A stretch of DNA of 64,000 bases, taken from positions 4,402,001 through 4,466,000 of the forward strand of contig JBHGNT010000009.1 of assembly GCA_043228905.1 (NCBI GenBank), given 5' to 3'. Source of the DNA: Azolla caroliniana. Lineage: Eukaryota; Polypodiophyta. Shown piece after piece: positions 9,965 through 23,194 of this stretch. The first letter of the stretch is position 1. Each line of letters begins with the position of its first letter. The notes beneath the pieces are model-generated. The model saw only the letters and a program-made list of their open reading frames with translations. It did no database searches and was not told the DNA's origin. The position numbers and the translations under genes were made by a program.

Positions 9965-12900
9965 TCAACGATCAGCTTTTATTACCTTATCATCTTTCAA
10001 CGACGTCGACCGGGCACCTTTCCAGCATAGAAGTCCACCGGGTGCATATCTCTCCCCACTCTCCAAGTCGCTATAACGACATATGACATTAAATAAATTT
10101 ATCTTATAAGAGAGTTTCAAGGCTCAAGGATCATAAAACAAGTCAAAAAACATCTGCAGATTTAAACAAGCTTAAGAAGGTAAGCTAATCATATAAACAA
10201 TTAATATTTTTGCAAAAACATTTGCCAGACGCATACAAAAATATTAGAAGGTAAAGCTTTTTGGGTCTGGCATGGGGATCCATAGTTATGACCTTCAGAA
10301 ACTAAGCTAATTTATAAGGGAATTTTACAATTTTTACAAAAGAAGTCATAAACAAATCGCCATATTTATGAAACAAGATTAAGAATGCAAAACAAGTTGA
10401 GGGTCTAGCATACTGATCGATACTTACGAGCTATAGCCATCCAAATCATCCCTCGAATCATTCCACTGTAACGATATCGACTTTGGATCATCCAAACAAT
10501 GAGTTTGTTCTTCAGTTTTTGTATGTGATTCAATATCATATTCACCATTTATCGGTTTGTCAAATCCGTTCGAGTTTGTGTCTCCAGGTCGTTTGTACAT
10601 TCTCAAAAAGTCATTTCCACATCTATCACTAGTCTTTTCACTGTTCATCTTGGTCTTTTCACTTGCTTCTTGACCAGAGGGAGTCTTCCTTTGTTCTAAG
10701 TCATGACACAGAGGGCTCTTCTTCCCAATGGAGCTACAAGACTTTCGGAATGAGCTTCTTTCGGCACTCTCTTGACCTTGTTGTTTAGTTCCTATCTGAT
10801 AGTCTCCTGCTGAGTTCAGTGCTTTTTGTGCAAAGCTACTTTTACATAATTGTATCTCCACTTTAACAGGGCAGAACAGAGCAAGCTGGAAAGCATTCGA
10901 AATGCTCTCACGTGCCTTCTCTGCCATTGCTTTATGCTCAGGTGACTTATATTCCAGCCTAGCAATAGCAAAGGCTGCAAGAAAGAAGATATGTTAGCCA
11001 TTGGAAGAGTAATATAAACAAGTAGAGAGACGTAAGCTCCTTGCACACTACAACAGTCCCTTTCTCTTCGCTCTCTCTACACAACCAATCAAAACAACAA
11101 AACTATACCATTCACTCAGGCACAAAATGATCTGGCTGAAAGTACAATAATAGAATTGTTTCTTCTTTCAAATTCTGGCAGATCTGGTTTGATTTTCTCC
11201 TCTTCATTCCAATAGTGTGAGAACAGCCTTAAAAATGTAGCATGAACTTTGAATATTTACCTTCTGTGACGGAAAGAGAGACCAATCTGCCCTCTCCTTG
11301 GAGAAGTTGTTTAAGGCTATGGGGCTGACATGCTTGCAATACCTTTCTCCAAATATTGTCCATTGTGCAAGGACTCATGATAGTAGCCTTATTGCCACCA
11401 CCACCACCATATATAGGTTCAGCAGTACCCAAATGAGGAGAAAGATCACAAGGGTAGACCCTCTTGCCCATAGAAGGTCCGCATCCATCTATGTTTTTCG
11501 AGAGTGGTTCTCCAGGGGCATACTCTAGCTGGAAGGGAAACCGAGAGTCCCTTTCTTTGCCGCCCCAAGAGTGTCTTCTACCAGAATTTGGTGCATCCTT
11601 GTCACTCTGGTCTCGGAAAGCTCCAGGACTCCGAGTCACACTCGTTCCTCGAGACGAAGGGAGAGAGAGCGAATCAGGATTTGCAAGCTGTAGGAATGCC
11701 GCCGTCAACCATGTTGTGCGATCACTGCATGATCGAAGTTGCTTTTCTACATCCGAAAGAACCCTTAGAGCTCTCTGTAGCTTTTCTTGCCAATGATGAT
11801 CTCGTCGCACTGATGTCCAAAAAAGAAAAGATATGTATCATGAATAAAAACGTATTACTGAAATCATGCAGAGTAAAATCTTATGGTTTACAGCCTGTAC
11901 AGTTGAGTGAAAGCCTTAGCTTCGTACATCACAAGATTTTATAATTACAATAAAAATGTATAAATATGATGTCTGGTGGTAAACTTAAGGTTAATCAGTC
12001 TGATCACATAGCCTTTACAAAGTCCATAAGGAGTTGTATTTACAATAAAAATGCATAAGTGTAATGTTGTAGTGATAAGCTTATGATTTATATAAACTTA
12101 TGGTTGAGAGTTGAAATCTAAAACAATGATTTGAATGCCAAGCTCATCATAAACCGCATATACATCATTTGACACAATTGCATAACGTTAAAAAACAATA
12201 GTCTTATAGAAAAAACACTAAAAATGCATAAAGTTAAAGATGCAGAAAACTAACATGCCTAAAAAAGAAGAGACCTTACCTTTCATGACTGAGGTTCTAC
12301 ATCGTCCAGCTAGAATATCAGTGATCAATGTGGCTAGCTGAGATACGAGGGCTAAGGGCTCGAATCCTGCCCCCATCAATTCTCTGATATTTTCCACTGT
12401 GCTCACAGTGTCTGATGCCAAGGCAGAATCGAGGAGGTTGAAAAGTTCTTGATCAGGTATCAACCCCATCTAGCAAAAAGCCAAGCTTTACAATGTAAAT
12501 CTATCCAATCTTTGAGAAGGAAGATAGAAATTTTTCGAGTATGATTTCCTCATTAGTATTTTATATATTGAGATTTAGACTATTTCCAACAATGATTTCC
12601 ACATTAATGATTAGTATCCAGAATTATGATATAAATGTGGCGAGCATGAAAACCCTAGCTTGAAAGTGGAGCCCTCAAGAAGTTTCTAGAATATTCTGAA
12701 TTATGATCTTTGTCTGGCTAGTGTGGTGAAGCCAAATATTCAAGACGGATGATGCCATCTTATCTTAGTTTGGTATATAATATTCTAGAAACTTCTGCAA
12801 AACTTTATGAACTTCCAACCTAAGGTTTCCATGCCCTTGACAATGAACTTGGGTGAGTGAACTGCAGCATATCTAATAATTAAACAGCGTATGAATACTG

Positions 12901-14589
12901 CAGTCATTAATTTTAAGAACAAATCCACAAAGAAAACCATCTTACCATCTCTCGCACAACACCTAATGTCACCCTCTTCCCCCGCAAACTCAACTGGTCA
13001 AGCATTGTTTCAGCATCTCGAAAGGAACCATCAGATTGGCTGGCAATAAAATGCAACGCATCCGAGTCAATCTCAATCTTCTCTAATTGAGCTAGCTCGT
13101 GTAACCTCAAGATTATATCCCCATCCTTGACCCTCGCAAACATAAACTTCTGACACCGAGAAATCGCCACCCTCGGCAGCTGCTCAAGGTAACTAGTAAT
13201 GAGTATAAAAACTACATGATCTGGAGGGTCTTCTAAACTTTTCAAGAGAGCATTCCATGCTTCAGGAGTTAACATATGGCAGTCCTCCATGATGAACACT
13301 TTATATCGAGATAGAGTTGGAGGTAAACAAAGATGTTTGAGAAGAATCCGCATGCTCTCAATACCGCAATTCCCAGCTGCATCCACTTCTTTCACATCAT
13401 AGTAAGTACCGGCATTAAATGACATACATGCATTGCATAATCCACAAGGTCTAAGCTCTTCAATCGACAAACAATTCATAGCACAAGCAAATATCTTTGC
13501 TGCCGAGGTCTTTCCAGTGCCTCTGGGTCCATGAAACAGATAAAGCGGAGCAATCTTGCTCCGCAGAATAGCATTGGATAGAGACTCAGCCACCATGTTC
13601 TGACCAATGAGATCCTTGAAAGCCTTTGGACGATACTTTCGGCTTATACTCCGATTCTTGTTGCAGATACTAATTTCCCGCCTCTTTTTGAAGGGAATAT
13701 TGGATCCAGCTTCACTCACATGATCCCCTCTAAAAATATTGCATGGACGCTCGTTGTGCCTTAAGATCATTTGTCCATCCGATTCTGAAACCGAATCTTC
13801 AGTGTCAGAGACCTCAGTCATCAATGGTGCTGTCTCAGCATCTGAATTGTATACATTTGTCTTTCGTATTTGTCGGTTTATTCTTGGTCCATAGAAACAA
13901 CTTCCAGCATAATGTAGGAGCCTCTCATTCTTTGCATTATTACTACAATGAGAAGGCCATGGCAAAGACATACCACATCCTGACCTATCAGAATCACATG
14001 GATTAATGCCATCGCCGTCGCCATCATCCTCATCATCCTCATCGTTATCATCATCTTCATCATCATAAGTATGATTATGATAATGTGCCTCTTCATAGCT
14101 ATGGCCAGAAAACTTTGAATGAAGAAGGTGCCCATCTCTTGGGTTGGCATGAAGAAAAAGGTGACCATTATCCTTAAAAAATTTCTTGTTTTTCATCATT
14201 AAGTTTGATACTTGACTAAAGTGAGAGTCTTCTTCTTTATGTTCAAGAATTTGACCCCCACATGGAGTTGTTCTCTCCTTCAAATACTCTTCTAAATTCA
14301 TCAAAGGATACGATTTTTTAGGGCTATTAGGATGGTTCTTAGATGCTTTTTTTGCACAAGCTACTGCCATGGCTACTTTTCTTCTTGTTTGTAGATCAGA
14401 AACGTTATAGCCTCTCCGTTTGGGCCTTACGTAATTAGACTTAATCTCTCTCCTCATCATCGTCTTAGGTGGGGAAGTCGATTCTTTCATCACTTTGCCT
14501 TGGCTTTTGAGGTGAGCTTTCTGAGAGCTTTTCTGATCAGAAGAAGAGGCTATGGTGGAATCCAGGGGGAGGTTCCCATCATGACCCAT
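9965..14589 (-). CDS. STI-like: STICHEL-like protein (DnaX-type AAA ATPase, DNA polymerase III gamma/tau-like)
   Basis: Five coding exons rebuilt with matching phases: 12946-14589, 12280-12469, 11261-11809, 10428-10974 and 9965-10070, giving about 1011 residues. The first exon carries an acidic tract (about residues 174-192), the Walker A motif GPRGTGKTS (about 354-362), a Cys zinc knuckle CGLCNAC (about 380-386), a Walker B/sensor region IMEDCHMLTPEAWNALLKSL (about 433-452) and a sensor-1 ITS. Later exons give the clamp-loader helical part (AGFEPLALVSQLATLITDIL, then VEKQLRSCSDRTTWLTAAFL) and the plant C-terminal blocks (DNIWRKVLQACQ, LKQLLQGEGRLVSLSVTEG, GGLLCWK). STICHEL in Arabidopsis controls trichome branching, probably through cytoskeleton or trafficking rather than replication; this is known for the family, not shown here. 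I start at 14589, because the ATG at 14625 lies upstream of a good acceptor (tttttgcag) and is probably intronic. The 3' end is the weakest part: a donor GTAATA at 9985 could lead to a further exon. Confidence 0.87.
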
Positions 14590-14591
14590 GT

Positions 14592-15540
14592 CTGCAAAAA
14601 TCCCCCATAAAGGAGTCAGGATCATTATTATCCATTAATGATGGGGAGAAGACTTTAATTTCCATAGATACTAGGGAGAAACTGAGTGTCCGAAGGAGCA
14701 TAGATAAATAAATTTAATGGATATAAATAGGTTATGATGAAAAAAAAAATATTCAGGTCTCATAAGAACTTAGGAGACAAAAAAACAGTTAAGAAGAAAA
14801 AATATATTAACTATGATGGAAAAAGAGTGAGTTTTTTCTTAGGGTTTTAACAGTCACACCGCAGTTTATGAAATTATGATGGGATAAAAGAAGAGTTACC
14901 TTGATGTCTTCAATGGCCAATTTTGATGAAAACCAACATTCATTATATGATGAATGAACTGGGTTATTTAATGTTTCTATTAGGGTTTATCAGGAAAAAC
15001 AAATAGTTATTATGATCAAACAATTACCTTGAAGTCTTGAATGGCCAGTTTAGAATGAACTAGAAAACAAGTTCGAAATATAATGAGAAGACAGAGTTTG
15101 TTATTAGAATATTATTAGGATTTAGCGTAAAAGGGCCATTTATCATGAACAAAAGAAACAGAATTTAAGCATTATTATTAAAAAAAACATACTTTTGCAG
15201 AAAGGCCAGCTTTAGGTTGAAGAAAAGAACATCAAAAATATTAAGGAAAATAAAGCAAGATTTGGCAAGGTTCTTGTTAGGGTTTAGCAGAAAACAAAAG
15301 TCAGAGATGATGAGAAAGAAATGGCATGTTATGTCTTCTTTTTTTCTTGAAGTTGCGATGGAGAGAAAGATTAAAAAAACTACCTTGAAGTCTGGAGAGG
15401 CCAGGTTTTGGTGTGGTACAGAGAGGTTTCTTCAGAGGGGCAGGGGAAGAGGAAGATCTGCATTGCCGAGAAGAAGAAGAAGGGCTTTCTTTCATCATAA
15501 GAGCGGAGGAACAGGTTAGGAGAAGACGATGAGAAAACAA
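14592..15540 (-). promoter_or_regulatory. 5' leader and leader intron of the STICHEL-like gene, with repeated donor modules
   Basis: Upstream of the acceptor at 14592-14600 lie repeated copies of a short module reading (coding strand) TGGCC, then about ten bases, then TTCAAG or ATCAAG followed by GTA, a canonical splice donor. Copies are seen at about 14896-14930, 15024-15060 and 15380-15409, with a degenerate one near 15196. Each lies beside a (T)TAGGGTTTA block. The farthest one probably ends the leader exon (intron of about 790 bp). The others could be alternative donors or relics of tandem duplication. Confidence 0.5.
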
Positions 15541-16351
15541 GAAAAACAGGGGGAGGGGGGGGGAGGAGGTATATAGCTACATTGGTTTTCTTCTTTTCAG
15601 AAAAGAAGGAGAGGAATAATTAGGGAACAGTTTAGGGTTTCAAGGAAACAGAGAGAAGGATATATAATTTGGGCCTTTCCCCTTGGAACAGGTGTTGTTC
15701 AGAGAGAAACAGAGGAATTGGAGTTATGAAGAAAGAGTGATTAGGGTTTTCTACAAAGAAATGGATTAGGGTTATAGTTTGAAGATGGGTTATGTGGAAG
15801 AGAGAGAGAGAAAGAGAGACAGGTAAAAACAGAGGAATTAGGGTTTTGTCTCTGACTATGGAGTGAGCTTCTTCTTCAGAAACAGCTCAAAACAAAAACA
15901 AAAATTAGGAAAAAAAAACAAGCATGGAATGGCATGGCAGATCTGGAGTGGATTGAGTTTATTATTGATTTTATTTTAGAGAAATAATAATAGTAATAAA
16001 TTAATATGATACTACAAAATCTAGTGGGAAAAAAGAATAAATAAATAAACAGAAAAAAGAAAAAGCTGCCACCAAAAAATTGAATAATTGTTTTCTGTTT
16101 GTTTTTTTTCTCTCCCCCATTTTTCCTTCTTATTATGTTTTTCTTAAACAAAAAAAGAAAAAAAAAAAAAAAACAGCAACTGTGCCCCCCATATTTTGCT
16201 CATGTTCTTTGCTTTTTTGCTTTTTTGCTTTTTTGTTAGAGAGAGGGGGCAGCCTTTCCTCCTTTTTCTCCCCTGCTTTTTTATAATTTACTTTTTTACT
16301 CCTACTTTTCCATTCTTCTTTTTTCTTATTCTTTTTTATTGAAAGTTGAAA

Positions 16352-16387
<36 letters not shown>

Positions 16388-16540
16388 ATTGACCTAAAAC
16401 TAAACCCTAAATACACACCACCCACCCACTTCCAAAATAACACTTGTCATTAGACCCACCCCCTGCCCCAAAAAGAAATTTATATCCATATTTAACACCT
16501 CTCTCTCTCTCTCTCTTGTGTATTTAAGGAACACAAGTTA
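15541..16540. other. Low-complexity upstream region
   Basis: G-rich run at 15549-15570 (about 20 of 22 bases are G), A-rich and T-rich stretches, a poly-A tract near 16153-16173, a (CT)n microsatellite at about 16356-16385 and another at 16499-16515. It is probably promoter and far-upstream sequence of the STICHEL-like gene. No coding sequence is supported. Confidence 0.45.
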
Positions 16541-19500
16541 TTGCAACTCAATCCTCTACTAAACATTGAGCCACTCAAACACCTATCTACCCTACTTCAT
16601 CCCATGAAATGGACCCATCCCCATCCCATCCCATCCCATGAACCCATCCATCCTATGGACCCATCTCGACCCTCCCATGTCTTCGAATCCAAACTTTCGG
16701 TCGCCTCCCAACCCACCCTCCTACCTCCTCCTCCTCCCATGTCTTGGACATTCGCAAAGCGTCTATGCCCATCTATGTTACACCGATGAGCTTTTCAGGA
16801 ACCAATCAAGTCTGCATTTGGTTTTGTCACTCGAATTGTTGGACACAATCCCGGTAACTGAGGTCTACACAGTGACATGTCTCAGTTAACCTGCCACTCA
16901 CAGGCTTTATGTGTGTCACTCTTCTTCATTGCACTCAAACTTCGAGGGAAATATCACACCTCAATGGTGAATGAATTGCATGTTAATATAATGTAATGTG
17001 TATGTGGTATATTGGTCACACTATAAGGAATCAAGGAGGCTTGAGATTAGTCCATCAGATTGTACGCTCGCACATGTTCTAGATAGTTGCGGTTTGCACA
17101 CGGACCTTGTATTCATGGTTATATTAACTTATACAAGCTTTCTTTATGAAAGGGGAGTTATATCTTCCTACCTCCATTATGAATGTGACATGAAAGCCTC
17201 CACGCACGCTCTCCCCCTCACCACAAAACGGTGTTTGAGAGGAAAGAAACACTAGAGAAAGAGAGAGAGAGAAATGATCAATTGCTTATTTTTCATTGCA
17301 CTACAATGTGCACCATTCTATGTCCCTCTTAGAACAATCCTCACAAAACATAAGCATACAAGCGGGGATCATCTCCCAACTACATTAATGTGTTGGATTA
17401 CCTTAATGTAAAATATGCATATATGCTAGTGTTGTTTCTAGAGTGTGAGATCTTACAGTGCATAAACCTAAATGGGATGCATTCTACACTAGTATTTCTA
17501 AATTTGTATGATGTCAATCAATAAATGGTGTTAAGATCACGTATTTCCACGGGTTTGCTATGCCGTACATGATAGAGTTTGTCAAAACTTGATACATTCT
17601 CATTCACTATGGCCTTTGCAATAGAATTGAGATCATCTTTGAATTTTGAACGTTGCTACAATCGATGCTAACTTCCTGTACACGAGTTCAGTGACAAATA
17701 TAACTGTACAAAGGGTAAAAAGCTATTTTTTCACTTTCTATTACTTCCTACATGAAGAATGTGATTCTAAAGACTTCCTTTCGTCATGAAAATTCTTTAG
17801 GATGTTCTCAAATTGCATTTATGTGGTGATCGTAGCACATAGAATAATGAAAGGTGTACTCCAATATAAGAAAAAACAAAGGCACAAGTCCAAGTAAAAG
17901 AAAAAAATAACTACATTGACTAATTGGATTTTTCACTGATGTGAAGGGGAAAGTTCTAAATCTTTTTCAATGTAGACAACCAAAATGTTGTCGGGAGGAT
18001 GAATGTCAAGCTTAAGTCCAACATGTTTATTCTGCTATCGTGTTCAAGAAGTGTGAATGGGGTAAGGATCTTCTATTGTTTATCATATAACCACCATCAT
18101 AGATTTTACTCACCTCTACAACATACATATTGGTTCTCTTCTTTTAATCAACCTGAACGTAGCCTTCTCATCTTTTGATGACTCAACAATTTTAAAAGGA
18201 TTTTACCGACAAGATTCTAAAGATTGTTCTCAACTATAAAAAATGATTGCTTTATTCTCATTCTTATGATGTCTACTAGAATTTGAATGTTGAGTCTATC
18301 TAGAGTCTAGGACCCTCAATCTACATACATACGTATGTACAAATATCTCTTTATATGATGTTTTAAAAAAGCAATGTTGATAAATATGTTTTTTCTATGA
18401 GAAGGCACTCATAAGGCATTTTAAGCTTGGTTAAAGTAAATAGAAAAACAACCATTGGAATCAAATCTATACATTGTGAAGGCCATGTATCTCATCTATT
18501 TCATAGTCATCCTCTCGTTTTTATTCAAGCTATGAGAGGTATGGTTTTTTGTCCGGATAAGAATTCATGAATGGCTTACTAAGGATGCTTCCACCCCCAC
18601 ATGCCTTCAAATAGACGTTCAAACAATGTGTAAAGGAATCGATCTCGAGAGATACACTCTTTCATCTTCTTTGATTGTCTAAAATCTTTCTTAGCTTTAC
18701 CTCCAATGAATATTATAAAACAATATAGGGTGTTTTCACTTTATTTCCAATCAACTTTTTCACAATAGGCACATTATTAGATGGACCTATAATTTATAAA
18801 GCCGTAGTTGTTTCTACATATAGTAAACAAAAGTTTCCCCATAAAGCTATTATTCATGTATTGTCTCTCAACACAGCAACTTCATAAGACTTTCCAACAT
18901 TTTCTATGAATATAAGGAGGTTGTATTTCAATAACTAGTTTCAGTAAATTCCCGAATATTTTACACCAATTAACCCACTTCCACCATCACATACACATAT
19001 TATCTACCTCGAGCACATCGTTCGTCATAAATTTCCATTCAATAAACAATTTATTTGACCACAAAATCTAGTATGTGAAACTTCTGTTTGTATTGAATCT
19101 TATTCATGAGAAGGCTATCAAAACTGTTATAAGTGGAGTATATACATATGGTAAATAAGTTTCCAAGTATTGTTTAAACGTTTTGAGCTTCCATACGTAG
19201 ATCCAAGATCCATATGGCAACTTGCAACTCTTTCACGTGACACAATATTACCCCTAAAATTTGGCAATATGAGAGTGCATATAAATGGCCGAAATATATT
19301 TTCGACCATTATGATAAGTAAACTTTATTCAAGGAGCCTAGGTGTAGCCAAAGGAATTTTGTGAGGTAGGAAGAAAAGTATGAGAATATAACTAGTAAAC
19401 AAATTGGGTCCCGTCTTGTCTCTCTCTCTCTCTCTCTGTGCCCTTGATTCAACTATTTTCTTCGATTGAAATTTCAAGTTTAGTTGCGGACCACAGTGTT

Positions 19501-22500
19501 TTGAATCTCAACTTATTTTCCCCTACTAACCCACCTATCTTCCTCATCATTGTCCCATCATCATATATTGGTCTATATATTGTCCCTTCATACATGACAT
19601 GGCTAGTCATTGGGTCATGACAAGAGTGAGAGAGAGAGTGTGTGTGTGTGAGAGAGAAAGATATAATTTATCTACTTCAATCAAAACTAAACGCCACTTA
19701 TCCTTCCTAACTAATGGGAAAGTAGCTTTACTTTGAGAAAAAAAAAAAAAAAAAAAAAAACTAAACGCCACTTCACACACATGAATCACCCCATCTCCCC
19801 ACCATGTATGAAACTTTGAGATAGACGTGTATGAACTATGACAACATTTGTTGCATAAATTATGATTAGCTATATCACAAGGAAAGTTTTACCTAAATGT
19901 TTTGAATATTACAAAATTTACCACAATATGCTAGTTTATTGTAAAAAAATTCAAGGTATGCTTGATCAAACTTGAGATTCATAATTATGTAGAATCTATG
20001 TAAGTAGAAGGGTATGAAGTATATTTAGATACATATTAGCTTAATCCTCCTAGAATGGGCGCCTTTTACATAAAGCATACATTTTGATTATTTAGCTAGT
20101 ATATACTCAAAAAATATGCCTCGTGTTCTTAAATATGTGGCTAATCTTAATTTTTACATGATTATGATGCCTCAACTTTTATAAAGCACATTTCGACATT
20201 CCTGAAAAAAAATGCATACTTTTGTAAATTTCGTAAGCATATTGAGATAATTTTCCCTATATTATATCAATATGTACCGTTGTTTCGAGAGAACCTAAAG
20301 GTTGTAATTAGGCCATGACAATGCTGTTAACAATGTACAATGTTAATTCATTCGCCATTTCCGTGCAAATCTACTAATTGCTTTGTTGAAGAAATGCTAA
20401 ATGTATCATGTAATACCCTTGAAGTCAAGATTTTGAAGGCAAGCATGCGATTAAATACCCTTGATTGGTCCTTGTATTGCACAAAAAACATTTCCTTGTT
20501 AAATGTCAATGTCTCATAGGCTCGGCTCATGGACCTACCATGTTTGGGCCTCTGTTTTTTATGACTTTGCCTTCGAGGAATGTTGAATCTCATGTTTGAG
20601 ATTTTCTTGAATTTCGCTTAACTTTGCACACACCCTATTGACATTGAACACAAATAATGAGTTCTCAATTTTTGCTCAAGTAAATTTTTGTGGTTTCCAT
20701 TATTATACAATACACATAGAAGTAAGCACCGGAACAATTAATGCTCTAGCAACAATCCATAAAAAATAGAACAAACTATCTAGGAAACACCCACGACTAT
20801 GCGTTGTTAGATACATGAGTTTTGATAGGAATGCAAATTTATGACATAGGAAAGGGAACATGATTATGTTAGATGAAATGCATTAAGAAAGTCAAGGAAA
20901 TAACTAAATTTACTTTATCCATGGAAGGATGAAACTACTATAAATTTTGTAACTTGTTGATCTCCTATGCCTTGTTACAGTGAATGAACATTATGTTTTG
21001 GGTTTGAACTAATTTAGAAAGCGCATTCATTCAATTCATAATGACCAATTGTACAATTTATAGGATGTACAATTACTAGCAATAGTCATGTGAAATAAGT
21101 AATGCTTTGAGTAGGGTTATCGATTTTTATGACTTTGAGTAGGGTAATGCTTTGAGTAGGGTTATTGAGAAAAGGGCATGTTGAGATATCAAGCTCAACT
21201 AGATTTAGTTAGTTAGTCAACACACGTAACTTAGTAGTTACCTAGATAGAATCTAGTTAGTGTGTAGACCTTAAATCCTTAAATAGGATTTTGTACTTGA
21301 GTGGGATACATTGTAGATCCTCTACTCCCATGTTCATTTAATATAGGACTTACACATTTGTACCTATATTCCACTCACACATGTGCACCTTTGATGATGC
21401 ACATGGGTATTTTTGTATTTGATGATGCTTTTTTATATACACTCTTGTTAATCATCCCCCATTTATATTATTGTTCATAAGTGTATCTTCCTCTCTCTTC
21501 CTCTCACACACATACCACATAACCTTCCGTTGCTTAACTATTCACATAATTAGTCACTAATTAACCCTTATTTAATTACCTAATTATTAACAAATGTTAA
21601 ACATGAAACTTTGTTTTTGTTATAATACTTGTATTGCTAGCGGGAACCCTCAATGTGAAGTGAACACCCACAAAATAACAAAGAATGTACAAAATATCAT
21701 GACACAAGTTTTTAAAAGAACTCAACGTAAAGCATGTACGTTGACGTAGGATGAGTCAAGCTTGTCAACATTAGTAGAATAAAAATAGTTTGAGAATTGC
21801 TTGATTGGGAACCCTATAATTGTTGGCCATCTAGATGGCCCAAAGTGCCCAAAATCTTGTCCATGAGTATTGTTAGATTGGCCAAGTAGAAACTCTCCAA
21901 ATAAAAGTAACTTTTCCCAATGCCCTTACCAAGGAAATTCTACTTGTTACTCTTTATAAAAATGTTTTGGTGAGTGTATAGGTCCATAGTAATTGAAAGA
22001 TCGTTTAAGTTCTCCTCAGCTTTTAAAGATTCAACTCAATGGGAAGCAAACCCAATAAGAATCTTTGTTGGAATACCCATTGCTTAAGAGGAAGATCAAA
22101 GCTCCATAAAATTGCAAGATTTTTTTCCACCAAGTTTCTGCTTTGTATAACTTGGGCCACAAATCATGTACAATATGCCCAAAGCTTCTAATCCTTGTTT
22201 GTGTGATGCTTAGCCCAATTCTTCTTCAAAGTGGTATGTGAACACTTTGGATAAGAGCTCCATTGGGCAACACTCAATTAAGGTTTGACCAACTCGAGTA
22301 CAAGGACCACCTCAACTAGCGTGAGTGTGTCACAACGTCTCAATAAGCAGAGAAATACTAGGAAGAATCAGATACACCTAATAAGCCATGAACATGAGTG
22401 CATGGTGCTATATGTGAGTTGAATGACTTGCAAGCTACTTTGATTAAGTTTTTGTGGTGGAGAGGGAACTCAACGGAACCGACCAATTGCTTTAACACGG

Positions 22501-22560
22501 ATGTTGGATCAACTATTCTGGTAGGATAAGGACTTGGAGCCTACTTGCAAAGCAACCACA
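16541..22560. other. Gene-free stretch of about 6 kb
   Basis: I see no gene. The contents are a degenerate (CCCAT)n cluster at about 16595-16680, a (CT)n tract at 19417-19437, mixed GA/GT repeats at 19624-19660, a poly-A run at 19738-19760 and a 16-bp perfect palindrome ggccatctagatggcc at 21825-21840. Short open frames lack similarity to anything I know. Much of it is probably eroded transposon sequence. Confidence 0.4.
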
Positions 22561-22691
22561 ACTAATCTACAGTAATGACTCGCCACTCTTTAGAGAGAAA
22601 TAGTGGCACTAGTTGAGACAAAGCCAAATTTGCTTGAAGAGAAAGCTCATTGGTGCCAATGACAAACACGACGACCTAATGAGTTACCAAT
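22561..22691 (+). repeat. Left copy of a diverged direct repeat flanking the copia element
   Basis: Text such as atctacag, gccactcttta, atagtggcact and agacaaagccaaatttg recurs in the same order at about 27880-27995 on the other side of the retrotransposon. The element therefore appears to have inserted into a pre-existing tandem duplication. Confidence 0.65.
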
Positions 22692-22740
22692 TGTAAAGAA
22701 TTGTAAGTGATGTAGGTAATGTTGTGTAGCGGAAGTAAAC

Positions 22741-22775
<35 letters not shown>

Positions 22776-22987
22776 AAGACAAGCAAAGAGAGAGAGAGAG
22801 CTTTGAACAAGAAGCTATATTAGAAAAAATAGAATTACATCCAACAGTAACTAAGTTACAAAAGGTTGGTTTAAATACCAACTAGTCTAGGGCAACTACC
22901 CTTTCTACTATTTACAAAACTAGCCTAGTATGTCCTATGGCTAGTGTGAAACCATTTCATTGGGGAAGTCGAGTTCAAATGTCAACA
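22692..22987 (-). repeat. Copia 3' LTR
   Basis: On the element strand it begins TGTTGACATTTGAAC and ends ATTCTTTACA, the usual TG...CA. It contains a (GT)n run at about 22744-22771 and a GA run at about 22789-22801. It aligns over its whole length with the copy at 27540-27828. Confidence 0.9.
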
Positions 22988-23194
22988 CGCCCCTTCAAAC
23001 ACAACTTCTTGATGCCGAAAAGTTGGTTTGGTTTGATCTTCAAAAATCTTTGATTCGATTGAATCCGCATTTGGAAGGTCAATCGCATGGATTTGACTGT
23101 TTAGGTGTTGCATGCTCCTTGTTTGGCTCGATTATCATCGTACTTCGACTCCTCTGGTTAGCTTCGATCGACGGTTCGACATCGGTGACTACTG

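Noticed and set aside
9789-10076. Plus-strand open frame of 95 codons
   Set aside because: It overlaps, antisense, the last STICHEL-like exon, whose frame and splice sites fit a known family.
11298-11944. Three overlapping plus-strand frames
   Set aside because: Antisense shadows of STICHEL-like exon 3.
15217-15540. Basic 79-100-codon frames on both strands
   Set aside because: They lie in the purine-rich leader region of the STICHEL-like gene; composition alone explains the Lys/Arg/Ser-rich products.
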